Below are positions 51,926 through 61,922 of a stretch of 64,000 nucleotides of DNA, piece by piece; within the stretch, counting starts at the first letter, position 1; each line of letters starts with the position of its first letter. This DNA is from Halopseudomonas sabulinigri (GTDB lineage Bacteria; Pseudomonadota; Gammaproteobacteria; Pseudomonadales; Pseudomonadaceae): NCBI GenBank assembly GCA_011053055.1, contig DRHT01000047.1, forward strand, positions 62,001 through 126,000, given 5' to 3'. Made by a program: the position numbers and the translations under genes. A model generated the notes under the pieces. It worked only from the letters and a program-made list of their open reading frames with translations, made no database searches and was not told where the DNA came from.

Positions 51926-52951
51926 ATGAGGAAAACATTACTCGGCCTCCTGTTGCTAGCAGCGAGTGTTTGGGTACAGGCTCAAGAGCCTGTTATTAAG
52001 GAAAATCACCCAGATACGTACACGGTGGTTAGGGGAGATACTCTTTGGGACATTTCAGGACGGTTCCTCAATTTGCCATGGAAGTGGCCGGAAATTTGGC
52101 ACGCCAACCCGCAAATCGATAACCCTCACTTGATCTATCCCGGTGATTTGATCTCATTGGTCTACATCGATGGTCAGCCGCGTCTGATGGTTAACCGTGG
52201 CAATGGCGGCAAAATCAAGTTGTCACCCCAAGCGCGTGTGCGCCCAATTGCCGAAGCCATCCCGACTATTCCGCTGGAAGCTATCAACGCCTTCCTGCGT
52301 GCAGGCCGGGTTATCAATGATCCATCCGAGATCGAGAGTGCGCCCTATGTTATCGGTGGCGCTGCGGAAAGCGTGGTAGCGGGTGCTGGCAGCAAGATTT
52401 ATGCGCGTGGCGACTTCTCTGCCAACGTGCCTGCCTATGAAATCTATCGTCGCGGCAAAGCCTACACCAACCCGGAAACCGGCGAACTGCTGGGTATCCA
52501 CCTGCAAGAAGTGGGTAACGGCAGTGTGTCGGCAGTCAACGATGATATCGCTACGCTGAATGTGACGCGCAGCCGTCAGGAAGTTCTGGTAGAGGATCGC
52601 CTGCTGGAGTCGGAAGAGCGCGCCGTCGCTTCTACCTTCTTCCCTAGCGAGCCGACTCAGAAGATCGATGGCTTGATCATGGATGTACCTAACGGCGTCA
52701 CCCAGATCGGCCAATACGATGTTGTGCTGCTCGACAAGGGCGCCCGCGAAGGACTGATCGAAGGCAACGTGCTGGCCATCTACAAGACCGGCGAAGTGGT
52801 ACGTGACCGAGTGCAGAACGAGCGTATTCAGTTGCCTGCCGAGCGTGCTGGCTTGCTGATGATATTCCGTGTGTACGATAAGATGAGCTACGGCATCGTG
52901 TTGAACGCGACTCGCCAAATGGCGATTCTCGATCAGGTACGCAACCCCTGA
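51926..52951 (+). CDS. LysM-domain exported protein
   Basis: A 341-residue protein with a signal peptide (MRKTLLGLLLLAASVWVQAQ) and one LysM peptidoglycan-binding domain near residues 32-82, with YTVVRGDTLWDIS and IYPGDLISL. The remaining 250 residues form a conserved but uncharacterised domain. The frame extends upstream to 51869, but the ATG at 51926 with AAGGGA about 11 bases before it gives a correct signal peptide. This gene sits between def and dprA throughout Pseudomonas. A role in envelope biogenesis is inferred. Confidence 0.9.
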   Translation: MRKTLLGLLLLAASVWVQAQEPVIKENHPDTYTVVRGDTLWDISGRFLNLPWKWPEIWHANPQIDNPHLIYPGDLISLVYIDGQPRLMVNRGNGGKIKLSPQARVRPIAEAIPTIPLEAINAFLRAGRVINDPSEIESAPYVIGGAAESVVAGAGSKIYARGDFSANVPAYEIYRRGKAYTNPETGELLGIHLQEVGNGSVSAVNDDIATLNVTRSRQEVLVEDRLLESEERAVASTFFPSEPTQKIDGLIMDVPNGVTQIGQYDVVLLDKGAREGLIEGNVLAIYKTGEVVRDRVQNERIQLPAERAGLLMIFRVYDKMSYGIVLNATRQMAILDQVRNP

Positions 52952-52965
52952 GTTGAACGCTGTTC

Positions 52966-52987
52966 AAGGCCGCCGCAAGGCGGCCTT
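52966..52987 (+). terminator. Terminator-like hairpin after the LysM gene
   Basis: AAGGCCGCC-GCAA-GGCGGCCTT is a perfect 9-bp stem with a tetraloop 14 bases after the LysM stop. The following sequence is only moderately T-rich (GTTGTTTC), so termination may be partial and dprA could receive read-through. Confidence 0.65.
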
Positions 52988-53014
52988 GTTGTTTCTGTAG
53001 ATCAAGGATGATCC

Positions 53015-54124
53015 ATGTTTCCCGACCTGTCCGATACGCGGCAGGCCTGGTTGGCGTTGATGCTGATTGATGGTGTCGGCCCCCGCTTTATCCAGCGTCT
53101 GTTGCAAGAATTTGATTCCCCCCAAGCTTTCCTCACTACTGAGCCAGGCAAGCTGCGCGCTATGGGCGTAGTGCCCCGCGTGCTCAATAGCCTCGCCCTG
53201 CTGCATCGAAACGACAGCGCGCTGCTGGCTCGCCTGGCGTTGGCGCTGGAGTGGCAGACACAGCCCGGCCAGCAGATTATTTGCCTGGATGAGCCCTCCT
53301 ACCCGGCCCAGTTGCGGCAAATTGCCGATCCTCCGGTGGTACTTTTTGTGCGCGGCAATTCAAGCCTGTTAGTTGACCCACAGATCGCCATGGTAGGCAC
53401 TCGGCACCCCAGCGCCCTAGGCGCAGAAACCGCCCGCGCCTTTGCCAATAGCTTTAGTCGTAGCGGTTTAACGGTGACCAGTGGTATGGCGCTGGGTATT
53501 GATGCGGCCTGTCACCAAGGCGCGTTGGATGCGAACGGGCAGACGCTGGCCGTTTGGGGCACGGGGCTGGACCGCTGCTACCCGGCGCGTCATCGTAAGC
53601 TGGCTGAGCAGATTGTTGCGCAAGGCGGCACTCTGGTTTCTGAAATGTGGCCCGACATGGGGCCTCAGCCCGGCCAGTTTCCGCGCCGGAATCGGATCAT
53701 CAGTGGCCTGTCGCTGGGCACCCTGGTGGTGGAGGCTAGTCTCAACAGTGGCTCCCTGATTACCGCTCGGTTGGCGCTGGAGCAAGACCGCGAGGTGTTC
53801 GCCATGCCCGGTTCTATCCATAACGTGCAGGCGCGTGGCTGCCACCGGTTATTGCGTGAAGGTGCCTGTTTGGTGGAGAGCGTGCAGGACGTGTTCGATG
53901 TGCTGAAACTGCCGCTGCAAGCTGCACTGCAAGTTGATAACCGTGACGTGCCTGAGCCGGATTCCCCTTTGTGGCGCTGGCTTGGTTTTGAACCAGTCAG
54001 CCCTGATTGGCTGGCGCAACGCAGCGGCTTGTTGGTGCAGGAGGTGATGCAGGGTCTGTTGGAACTGGAGCTGGATGGGCAGGTGCTGAACACCGCGCAG
54101 GGATTTTGCCGTGCTCGGCCTTGA
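53015..54124 (+). CDS. dprA: DNA processing protein DprA
   Basis: A 369-residue protein that binds incoming single-stranded DNA during transformation and loads RecA. The Rossmann-type core contains IAMVGTRHPSALG and SGMALGIDAACHQGAL, and later LVVEASLNSGSLITARLA. An N-terminal SAM-like domain and a C-terminal winged-helix domain (about 300-365) complete the usual layout. Fits with the origin-side dprA-tsaC-hemF-aroE order of Pseudomonas. Confidence 0.96.
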   Translation: MFPDLSDTRQAWLALMLIDGVGPRFIQRLLQEFDSPQAFLTTEPGKLRAMGVVPRVLNSLALLHRNDSALLARLALALEWQTQPGQQIICLDEPSYPAQLRQIADPPVVLFVRGNSSLLVDPQIAMVGTRHPSALGAETARAFANSFSRSGLTVTSGMALGIDAACHQGALDANGQTLAVWGTGLDRCYPARHRKLAEQIVAQGGTLVSEMWPDMGPQPGQFPRRNRIISGLSLGTLVVEASLNSGSLITARLALEQDREVFAMPGSIHNVQARGCHRLLREGACLVESVQDVFDVLKLPLQAALQVDNRDVPEPDSPLWRWLGFEPVSPDWLAQRSGLLVQEVMQGLLELELDGQVLNTAQGFCRARP

Positions 54125-54178
54125 GCCTTGGGCCGCGCTCCGCTACTGTCGCAGGCATTGATCCGTTGAGGAGTTTCC

Positions 54179-54736
54179 ATGCTGGCACATTGGCGCACTA
54201 CTCGTCTTAACTCGTTGCTGCAGGCTGGCGGTGTGATTGCTTATCCCACCGAAGCGGTATGGGGGCTGGGCTGCAATCCTTGGGTTGGCTCAGCGGTAGA
54301 ACGCCTACTATTGATCAAGCAGCGTCCGGTGGCCAAAGGCTTGATTCTGGTGGCGGGTGATATTGAGCAGTTTGATTTTCTGCTCTGGGATTTACACGAT
54401 GGCCAGCTCGCCAAGCTGCGCTTATCCTGGCCGGGGGCCAATACCTGGCTGGTGCCGCATCAAGGCCGCCTGCCCGCCTGGATCACGGGGCAGCACGAGA
54501 CGGTTGCTCTGCGGGTGAGTACTCATCCGGTCATTCGTCAGTTATCTGCTGTGGCTGGCCCCCTGGTGTCCACCTCGGCCAATCCGGCAGGCCACGCGCC
54601 AGCTCGCTCGCGCCTGCAAGTAGAGCGATATTTTCATGGTGTATTGGACACAGTAGTGCCCGGCGCATTGGGTGATCAACGCAATCCCAGTATCATTCGC
54701 GATCTGCGTACTGAAAAAGTCATCCGGGCGTCCTGA
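54179..54736 (+). CDS. tsaC: Threonylcarbamoyl-AMP synthase
   Basis: A 185-residue YrdC-family enzyme that makes threonylcarbamoyl-AMP for the t6A modification of ANN-reading tRNAs. The N-terminal [12 protein letters not shown] motif, [12 protein letters not shown] and the STSANPAG segment are diagnostic. It is the short TsaC form without the Sua5 extension. GAGG lies seven bases before the ATG. Followed directly by hemF; the qor gene I recall at this position in P. aeruginosa is absent. Confidence 0.96.
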   Translation: MLAHWRTTRLNSLLQAGGVIAYPTEAVWGLGCNPWVGSAVERLLLIKQRPVAKGLILVAGDIEQFDFLLWDLHDGQLAKLRLSWPGANTWLVPHQGRLPAWITGQHETVALRVSTHPVIRQLSAVAGPLVSTSANPAGHAPARSRLQVERYFHGVLDTVVPGALGDQRNPSIIRDLRTEKVIRAS

Positions 54737-55710
<974 letters not shown>

Positions 55711-55711
<1 letters not shown>

Positions 55712-56523
55712 TGGACCATTATGCGGTAGTCGGCAATCCGATTGAGCACAGCAAATCACCGCTGATTCATGCCATGTTTGCCGAGCAGACCGGCCAGCAA
55801 TTGGAATACGACAAGCTGCTGGCTCCGCTGGACGGGTTTGAAGCCAGCGTGCGCGACTTTTTGCGTAACGGTCGCGGCGTGAATGTCACCGTACCCTTCA
55901 AGGAGCAGGCTTGGGCGCTGGTCGATGAGCACACTGCGGCCGCTGAGCGGGCGGGTGCGGTGAATACTATCTTGCGCCGTGAGGATGGCAGTTTGCTGGG
56001 CGACAACACCGATGGCAAAGGGCTGGTGCGCGATCTACAGGTAAACGCCGGCTTGTCGTTGCAGGGGCTGAGTATTTTGCTGGTGGGCGCCGGTGGCGCC
56101 GCGCGTGGCGTGATTCAGCCGTTGTTGGCTGCCGGGCCGGCGCATCTGTGCGTGATCAATCGTACCGTCAGCAAAGCGGAAGAATTGGCTTCCCTTTTTG
56201 TTGATCAGGGGCCTATCGCCGCTGCTGGCCTGCAATGGCTGGTCGAGCCGGTCGACCTGATTATCAATGCCACCTCGGCCAGTTTGGCTGGTGACGTTCC
56301 GCCGATCCCCGAGAGCTTGATAGAACCGGGCCGTACCTGGTGTTACGACATGATGTACAGCAACGGCGAAACGGCGTTTAACCAATGGGCCCGTGAAAAC
56401 GGCGCCGCGCGATGCATTGATGGCTTGGGCATGCTGGTTGAACAGGCCGCCGAAGCTTTTGCCCTGTGGCGCGGCGTGCGACCCGATACGGCGCCGGTGT
56501 TGGCGAAGCTGCGTAACGGCTGA
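55711..56523 (+). CDS. aroE: Shikimate dehydrogenase
   Basis: A 270-residue NADPH-dependent enzyme of aromatic amino acid synthesis. The substrate site [12 protein letters not shown] is at the start, [11 protein letters not shown] holds the catalytic Lys, and the nucleotide loop is [11 protein letters not shown] with INRT following for NADPH. A GTG at 55708 is in frame; ATG at 55711 (sharing the A of the hemF TGA) is the likelier start, with GGGGAAG upstream. It ends one base before the convergent pirin stop. Confidence 0.97.
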
Positions 56524-56524
56524 A

Positions 56525-57460
56525 TCAGCCGCGCCACGGCAAGGCAGGTGCCGCGAGAGGTTGCCCGGTATAACCCGGCACGCGACCAAAGCGCGCGTCA
56601 CCGGCCTGCCAGTCACGCCACGCCTGGGCTATCTGCGCTTTGTTGTAACCGACGAAATTCCAGAACATCAGAATCTCATCGGCAAAGGGTTCGCCGCCTA
56701 GCAATATGGCATGACAACCGGGTGCTAGATGGACTTTCAGTTCTTCGTGGCCGCAGCCGATGTAGCCCAGCTGGTTTTCGCTAAACACCTCAGTGCCGAT
56801 GCTTAACTCCCCGTCCAGCAGCAGAATGCCGTGTTCAAATTGCGGGTTAAGCTGCAGCGCCAATGGGCCGCCCTGCGCCGACACCAGATCAATCGCCAAT
56901 AGAGGCGAATACACCTGCACGGCCGAGCTGCGGCTGGCGTAGTCGCCCACCAACAGGCAGTGCTCCACGCCATCAGCAGTCCAGCGTGGTAAATCCGGAT
57001 AATGCGCAAAGGCGGGCGGGCAATCGCCCTGAGCCTTCGGTAGGGCAATCCAGAGTTGTGCGGCATGCAGGGCGCTGGCGTCTGGTAGCGAGTCCTCGGT
57101 GTGGCTGATGCCGCGTCCGGCAGTCATCAGATTGACCTCGCCGGGGCGAATGACCTGCTCGTTGCCGAGGCTATCGCGGTGCAGTACTTCGCCCTCAATC
57201 ATCCAGGTAAACGTCTGCAAGCAGGTATGCGGATGAGCACCCACATGCATGCCTTCGCCTGCGGCAAAACGTGCAGGGCCAGCGTGATCCAAAAAGCACC
57301 AAGCGCCGATCAAACGGCGTTGGCGCGTGGGCAATACGCGGTTTACCGGCAGAGTGCCGCCGATTTCGGCGCTACGCGCTGTAATACGTTGAACGCTGGG
57401 GACGCTGTTTAGGCAATCAGCAGACGAAGAAAGCTGGCTTTGGGTTTCCTGATTGCTCAT
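56525..57460 (-). CDS. Pirin family protein
   Basis: A 311-residue bicupin. The N-terminal cupin carries the metal-ligand pattern GMHVGAHPHTCLQTFTWMIEGEVLHRDS and GRGISHTED; the histidines and Glu of that run match the iron site of pirins. Members include quercetin 2,3-dioxygenases and oxidative-stress sensors; the function here is unknown. It is convergent with aroE with no space for a terminator between them. Confidence 0.9.
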   Translation of the reverse strand: MSNQETQSQLSSSADCLNSVPSVQRITARSAEIGGTLPVNRVLPTRQRRLIGAWCFLDHAGPARFAAGEGMHVGAHPHTCLQTFTWMIEGEVLHRDSLGNEQVIRPGEVNLMTAGRGISHTEDSLPDASALHAAQLWIALPKAQGDCPPAFAHYPDLPRWTADGVEHCLLVGDYASRSSAVQVYSPLLAIDLVSAQGGPLALQLNPQFEHGILLLDGELSIGTEVFSENQLGYIGCGHEELKVHLAPGCHAILLGGEPFADEILMFWNFVGYNKAQIAQAWRDWQAGDARFGRVPGYTGQPLAAPALPWRG

Positions 57461-57541
57461 CTTGCGCTCCTAGCTGACCGAATGAGTTCAAGTATGGCTG
57501 ACGTGGAGCGCGCTGCCAGCCATACCTGAAATCTGCTCAGC

Positions 57542-60500
57542 TCAAACCGCACCCTCACGGGGTGCGCCAATCCGATAGGTCATGCTGTACAGAAGCGGCA
57601 GTACCACTAGCGTCAGCACAGTCGCGAAGCCGAGACCGAACATGATCACCACGGCCATGCTCTGGAAGAAGGCATCGGTCAGTAACGGGGCCATGCCGAG
57701 AATAGTGGTCAGCGCTGCCATGGCGACTGGGCGCACGCGGCTTATGGACGCATCGACCAGCGCCGAGTAAGCCTCTTTGCCACCGTCAATCTGCAGGCCT
57801 ATCTCATCGACCAGAACGATGCCGTTCTTTACCAACATGCCGCTAAGGCTAAGGAAGCCCAGCAGCGCCATAAAGCCGAACGGAATCCCGGTTACCAGAA
57901 AGCCTAAGGTAACGCCGATTACCGCCAGCGGCACCGTGGCCCAGATGATGGCGGCGCGCTTGATCGAGTCGAACAGCAATACGGTGATCAGAAACATCGC
58001 CAGATAGCCGAGCGGCAAGCTGCCGAATACGGCCTTCTGTGCGTCTCGCGAGCTTTCGTACTCGCCGCCCCACTCCAGGCTGTAACCACGTGGCAGCTCA
58101 ATGGTTTCAATTTCGGGTCGCAGTCGGCTGAACAGTTCGGTAGCCGTTTGTTCGCTGATAATGCTCGGGTCGGCCTGCACGGTGAGGGTGCGTTTGCGGT
58201 CCTCACGCATGATCATCGGATCTTCCCACAGGGTCACGAAGCTACTGACGACCTGTTCGACTGGAATGTAGGTGCTGCGTGCGCTACTCCAGACCAGCAG
58301 ATCATTCAGGGTGCTGGCATCCAGGCGCTCATCGTCGGGAGTGCGCGCGACAATCGGCAGCATGCGCGTACCGTCGCGGTAGAGGCCTACATTTAATCCA
58401 CTGAAGTTCATCTTCAGCAGGGTATCCAGGTCACGCTTATCCACCCCCAGCTCACGGGCTTGCGACTCGACAAACTGTGGGCGTACCAGTTTGGTTCGTT
58501 CGCGCCAGTCGTGCATCACCGCGTCGGCTACGGGGTCAGCGCGCATGATGGCGATGGTTTCGGCGCCCAGCTGGCGCAGCACTTCGGGATCAGGCCCGGT
58601 GAAACGAGCTTCGATCTTGCTATCGCTGCCAGGCCCGAGCATCAGCTGCTTGAGCTTTACTTGCGCAGTCGGATGCTGCTGCTTGAAGTAGCCATCCAGC
58701 TGGGCAATCAAGGGCTCGATCTGCTCGCGTTCTTCAGTACGCACCAGCAACTGAGCGTAGTTGGCGTGGATGCGCTGCGGGAAGTAGGTGAGGATAAAAC
58801 GCAGTGCGCCTTGGCCGATGGTCGAGGTAACTGAGGTCACGCCCGGCTGTTCCAGCACGTAGCGGTCCACCTCGGCGGTGACCTGTTCGGTATAGCGAAT
58901 ATCGCTACCTTTAGGCAGCCAGACGTCGATAAAAAACATCGGTGTGTTGGATGCGGGAAAGAAGCTCTGGCGCACAGTACTAAAACCGTAGACCGAGGCT
59001 CCCAGCATCACCACCAGCATGATCATGGTAACTACCCGGTGACGTAGCGCGCTGCCAAGCAGGCGGCGGTACAGAGTAAAAATCAGACCTTTGTACGGAT
59101 CCTGCTGCTCACTGGTTTCGTCGCCCTCGCCCGGCTGATCGCGAAAGAACAGGCTGGCAAAAAAAGGCGTCAGTGTGATGGCGGTGATCCAGCTCAACAG
59201 TAAAGAGATCAACAACACCTGGAACAACGAAATGCAGTATTCGCCGGTGGAGTCGTCCGATAATCCAATAGGCGCAAAGGCGATGATGGCGATGACGGTG
59301 GCGCCAAGCAGCGGCAGCTTGGTTTGCTTCACGATGTCGCGGGCCGACTGCAGGGTTGTTTGGCCGCGCTGACGACCCACCAAGATGCCCTCGACAATGA
59401 CGATGGCGTTATCGACCAGCATACCCAGGGCGATGACCAGAGCACCGAGCGAGATGCGTTGCAGTTCAATATCCAGCAAACGCATGAAGATGAAGGTGCC
59501 AAGCACCGTGAGTGCCAGTACCAAGCCAATCAACAGGCCGCTGCGCAGACCCATGAAGACCAGCAGTACACCGATCACGATGGCAACCGAAATGATGAAG
59601 TTGAGCACAAAGCCGCTAACCGACTCTTCCACCTCATGCGCCTGGTTATAGAAAACGTTCACGTGCATACCCGCAGGCCGATCAGAGTCCAGCTCCGCTA
59701 GCCGTGCCGCCACCGCATTGCCGACATCCACCACATTGACGTGCTTGGCGAAGGATACGCCCAAGCCCAATGCCGGGCGACCCTGTGCGCGGTACAGATT
59801 GCTAGGCTCCTCGGCAAAGCCACGGCTAACGCTGGCGATATCGCCTAGATAAACGCGGCGCGAGCTGCCAGGCGCGCTGATGATCAGGCGCTCCAGCTCG
59901 CTGACATCCTGAAACTCGCCGGTAGGATGCAAGCGGATAGATTCGCTCCCGACTAACATCTTGCCGGCATCCGAGACCACGTTCTGACGGCTTAGCAGAT
60001 CGTACAGGCGCTGCGGCGCTATACCCTGCGCGGACATGCTGGCGCGGGATATTTCCACATGAACCTGTTCTTGCGGCACACCGGCCAAAGTGACCTTGCC
60101 GACGCCATCCACCAGCACCAGCTCGCGGCGCAGGTAATCAGAAAAATCGCGCAATTCACGGTATTTGTAGCCATCTCCGCTGACCATGAGGAAGGTGCCA
60201 TAGACGTCGGCAAAGTCATCCTTGATCTGCGGTTCTTCTACACCGGGTGGCAGGTTGGGGCGCAGATCATTGATGCGCCGTCGTAGCTCGTCCCAGATCT
60301 GGGGCAATTGGTCCGGACCGTAGTTGCTCTGTACCTCAACGGTGATTTGCGACAACCCGGCGCTGCTAATCGAGGTGACCTTGTCGATGTAAGCCAGCTG
60401 CTGGATGGCGTTCTCCAGCGGATAGGTCAACTCCTCTTCCACTTGTTCCGGGGAGGCACCGGGATAAGGGGTTATCACCATGGCCATCTTCAGGGTGAAG

Positions 60501-60616
60501 GCCGGATCTTCCAACCGGCCCAGTTCGAGAAAGGCGATGGCGCCGCCAATACCCATGATCAAGGCCACCAGCCAGCTGGTGACCTTGTGCTTGATGAAGT
60601 AACCGGCGATATCCAT
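57542..60616 (-). CDS. RND multidrug efflux permease
   Basis: A 1024-residue proton-driven inner-membrane pump with the usual 12 helices and two large periplasmic domains. Helix 4 has GMLVDNAIVIVEG, with Asp402 but Asn at 403 where AcrB has a second Asp; helix 10 has GMLVKNGIVLVDE with the relay Lys. The sequence is closer to the TriC/MexK-type or YP-type subgroup than to AcrB. Its ATG overlaps the stop of the adaptor gene (TAATG). No outer-membrane channel gene or TetR regulator is adjacent. Substrate unknown. Confidence 0.92.
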   Translation of the reverse strand: MDIAGYFIKHKVTSWLVALIMGIGGAIAFLELGRLEDPAFTLKMAMVITPYPGASPEQVEEELTYPLENAIQQLAYIDKVTSISSAGLSQITVEVQSNYGPDQLPQIWDELRRRINDLRPNLPPGVEEPQIKDDFADVYGTFLMVSGDGYKYRELRDFSDYLRRELVLVDGVGKVTLAGVPQEQVHVEISRASMSAQGIAPQRLYDLLSRQNVVSDAGKMLVGSESIRLHPTGEFQDVSELERLIISAPGSSRRVYLGDIASVSRGFAEEPSNLYRAQGRPALGLGVSFAKHVNVVDVGNAVAARLAELDSDRPAGMHVNVFYNQAHEVEESVSGFVLNFIISVAIVIGVLLVFMGLRSGLLIGLVLALTVLGTFIFMRLLDIELQRISLGALVIALGMLVDNAIVIVEGILVGRQRGQTTLQSARDIVKQTKLPLLGATVIAIIAFAPIGLSDDSTGEYCISLFQVLLISLLLSWITAITLTPFFASLFFRDQPGEGDETSEQQDPYKGLIFTLYRRLLGSALRHRVVTMIMLVVMLGASVYGFSTVRQSFFPASNTPMFFIDVWLPKGSDIRYTEQVTAEVDRYVLEQPGVTSVTSTIGQGALRFILTYFPQRIHANYAQLLVRTEEREQIEPLIAQLDGYFKQQHPTAQVKLKQLMLGPGSDSKIEARFTGPDPEVLRQLGAETIAIMRADPVADAVMHDWRERTKLVRPQFVESQARELGVDKRDLDTLLKMNFSGLNVGLYRDGTRMLPIVARTPDDERLDASTLNDLLVWSSARSTYIPVEQVVSSFVTLWEDPMIMREDRKRTLTVQADPSIISEQTATELFSRLRPEIETIELPRGYSLEWGGEYESSRDAQKAVFGSLPLGYLAMFLITVLLFDSIKRAAIIWATVPLAVIGVTLGFLVTGIPFGFMALLGFLSLSGMLVKNGIVLVDEIGLQIDGGKEAYSALVDASISRVRPVAMAALTTILGMAPLLTDAFFQSMAVVIMFGLGFATVLTLVVLPLLYSMTYRIGAPREGAV

Positions 60617-61722
60617 TACAGGCCCCGCTCACGCACCCAGGGCCGCACAGGCTGTTCTGCCTGCAACTCGGCGCCGCCAGCAGCAACGACCTGCTCACCG
60701 GGCTTGAGGCCCGAGGTAATTTCGATGCCATCGTGGGTTAACTGGCCAACCTCTACAGCACGAGCGATCACTCGCAAGCCACCTTCCGTTTCTTCTGTCA
60801 CCCAAACCTGCTGCTGACTGCGCTCGCCGGTATCCGGGCTAAAAACCGCTTCAACCGGCACGACGATGGGCAAGCTGCCACCGCGGCTGAGCAAGGCAAA
60901 GTCGATGATCACGGTGGCACTCATACCCGGCAGCAACACTGCGCCCTCGGGCATTGGCATGCTCAGGGTCACGTCATAGGTCAGGGTCGCAGGGTCAGGC
61001 TGGCTGGCGTGTTCTTTGTAAATCGCTTCCACCAGTTCGCCGTGCATGTTGTCGAGCCGCACACGGGGATGTATGTCGGCGGGTATCAGGTCACGGCGCA
61101 AGCTGGACAGCAGACCTTCGGGTACTTGAAACACCACATCCATGCTCTCGCGGGCATACAGGGTGGCAATCGGTTGGTTCGGCTGCACCACCTGATACTG
61201 CTCAACATGGGTGCGGGCGATAATGCCTGGGAAGGGAGCGCTCAGTTTGGTATACGCCAGCTCCTGCTTGGCCAGATTCAGGGCGGCCTCGGCGGAGTTG
61301 AATTGCGCCTTGCGCTGATCGTACTCGGCGCGCGAGACCATCTGCTTTTCAAGCAGCTGCTCCATGCGCGTGAACTGGCTGTGAGTCAGATCATAGCTGG
61401 CCTGGCGGTCGCTGACCTTGAGTCGATAATCGGTATCGTCGAGCAGTGCAATCAGCTCGCCTTTCTTTACTTCCTGACCTTCGAGCACCTTCAGGGACTG
61501 CAACTGGCCACCCAGCCGGAAAGACAGCTCTGCCTGTTCTGGTGCCTGTAATCGTGCCGGAAACTCGCGAATACGCTGGCTGCTTGGATCGGCCACGGTG
61601 AACAGTTTCACGGGGCGCGCTTCAGTTGCAGCGGGCGGCTGCTCGTCCGCGCAGCCACTGATGACGGCGAGGCAAAAGATAGCAAGCACGGTAATACGAG
61701 TGAGATGAGCGACGCGATCCAT
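60616..61722 (-). CDS. RND efflux periplasmic adaptor (membrane fusion lipoprotein)
   Basis: A 368-residue adaptor with a lipoprotein signal peptide ending VISGC (Cys24), a barrel-sandwich hybrid half from about 65 (QAELSFRLGGQLQSL), an alpha hairpin (about 105-165), the second lipoyl half (LSAPFPGIIARTHVEQYQVV) and beta-barrel and proximal domains. It links the RND pump to an outer-membrane channel. It shares one base with the pump gene, and its promoter lies in the 200-base gap shared with the divergent persulfide dioxygenase gene. Confidence 0.93.
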   Translation of the reverse strand: MDRVAHLTRITVLAIFCLAVISGCADEQPPAATEARPVKLFTVADPSSQRIREFPARLQAPEQAELSFRLGGQLQSLKVLEGQEVKKGELIALLDDTDYRLKVSDRQASYDLTHSQFTRMEQLLEKQMVSRAEYDQRKAQFNSAEAALNLAKQELAYTKLSAPFPGIIARTHVEQYQVVQPNQPIATLYARESMDVVFQVPEGLLSSLRRDLIPADIHPRVRLDNMHGELVEAIYKEHASQPDPATLTYDVTLSMPMPEGAVLLPGMSATVIIDFALLSRGGSLPIVVPVEAVFSPDTGERSQQQVWVTEETEGGLRVIARAVEVGQLTHDGIEITSGLKPGEQVVAAGGAELQAEQPVRPWVRERGL

Positions 61723-61869
61723 AGATGACCTATGTTGTTATGGCAGAAGACAGCAGCGCAGATTATAGATAAATCGGTAATAAATGGCAGAAATGCTGAC
61801 CAAAATCGCCGATATGCTGAAAATACTGCTGACTTTTGGATTGTTGGCTATTGCTCGCTGCAGCAAAAC

Positions 61870-61889
61870 AATATACATTTTTATATATT
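61870..61889. promoter_or_regulatory. AATATA-N8-TATATT inverted repeat, candidate sulfide-responsive operator
   Basis: AATATA (61870-61875), eight bases, then its exact complement TATATT (61884-61889), in a long AT-rich stretch 33 bases before the persulfide dioxygenase-rhodanese ATG. ArsR-type persulfide sensors of the BigR/SqrR group bind AT-rich palindromes with a spacer of this size in front of such genes. No regulator gene is present in the window. Confidence 0.5.
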
Positions 61890-61922
61890 ATATTATTAAT
61901 AACTTGCTGGAGGTGTTCTGCC

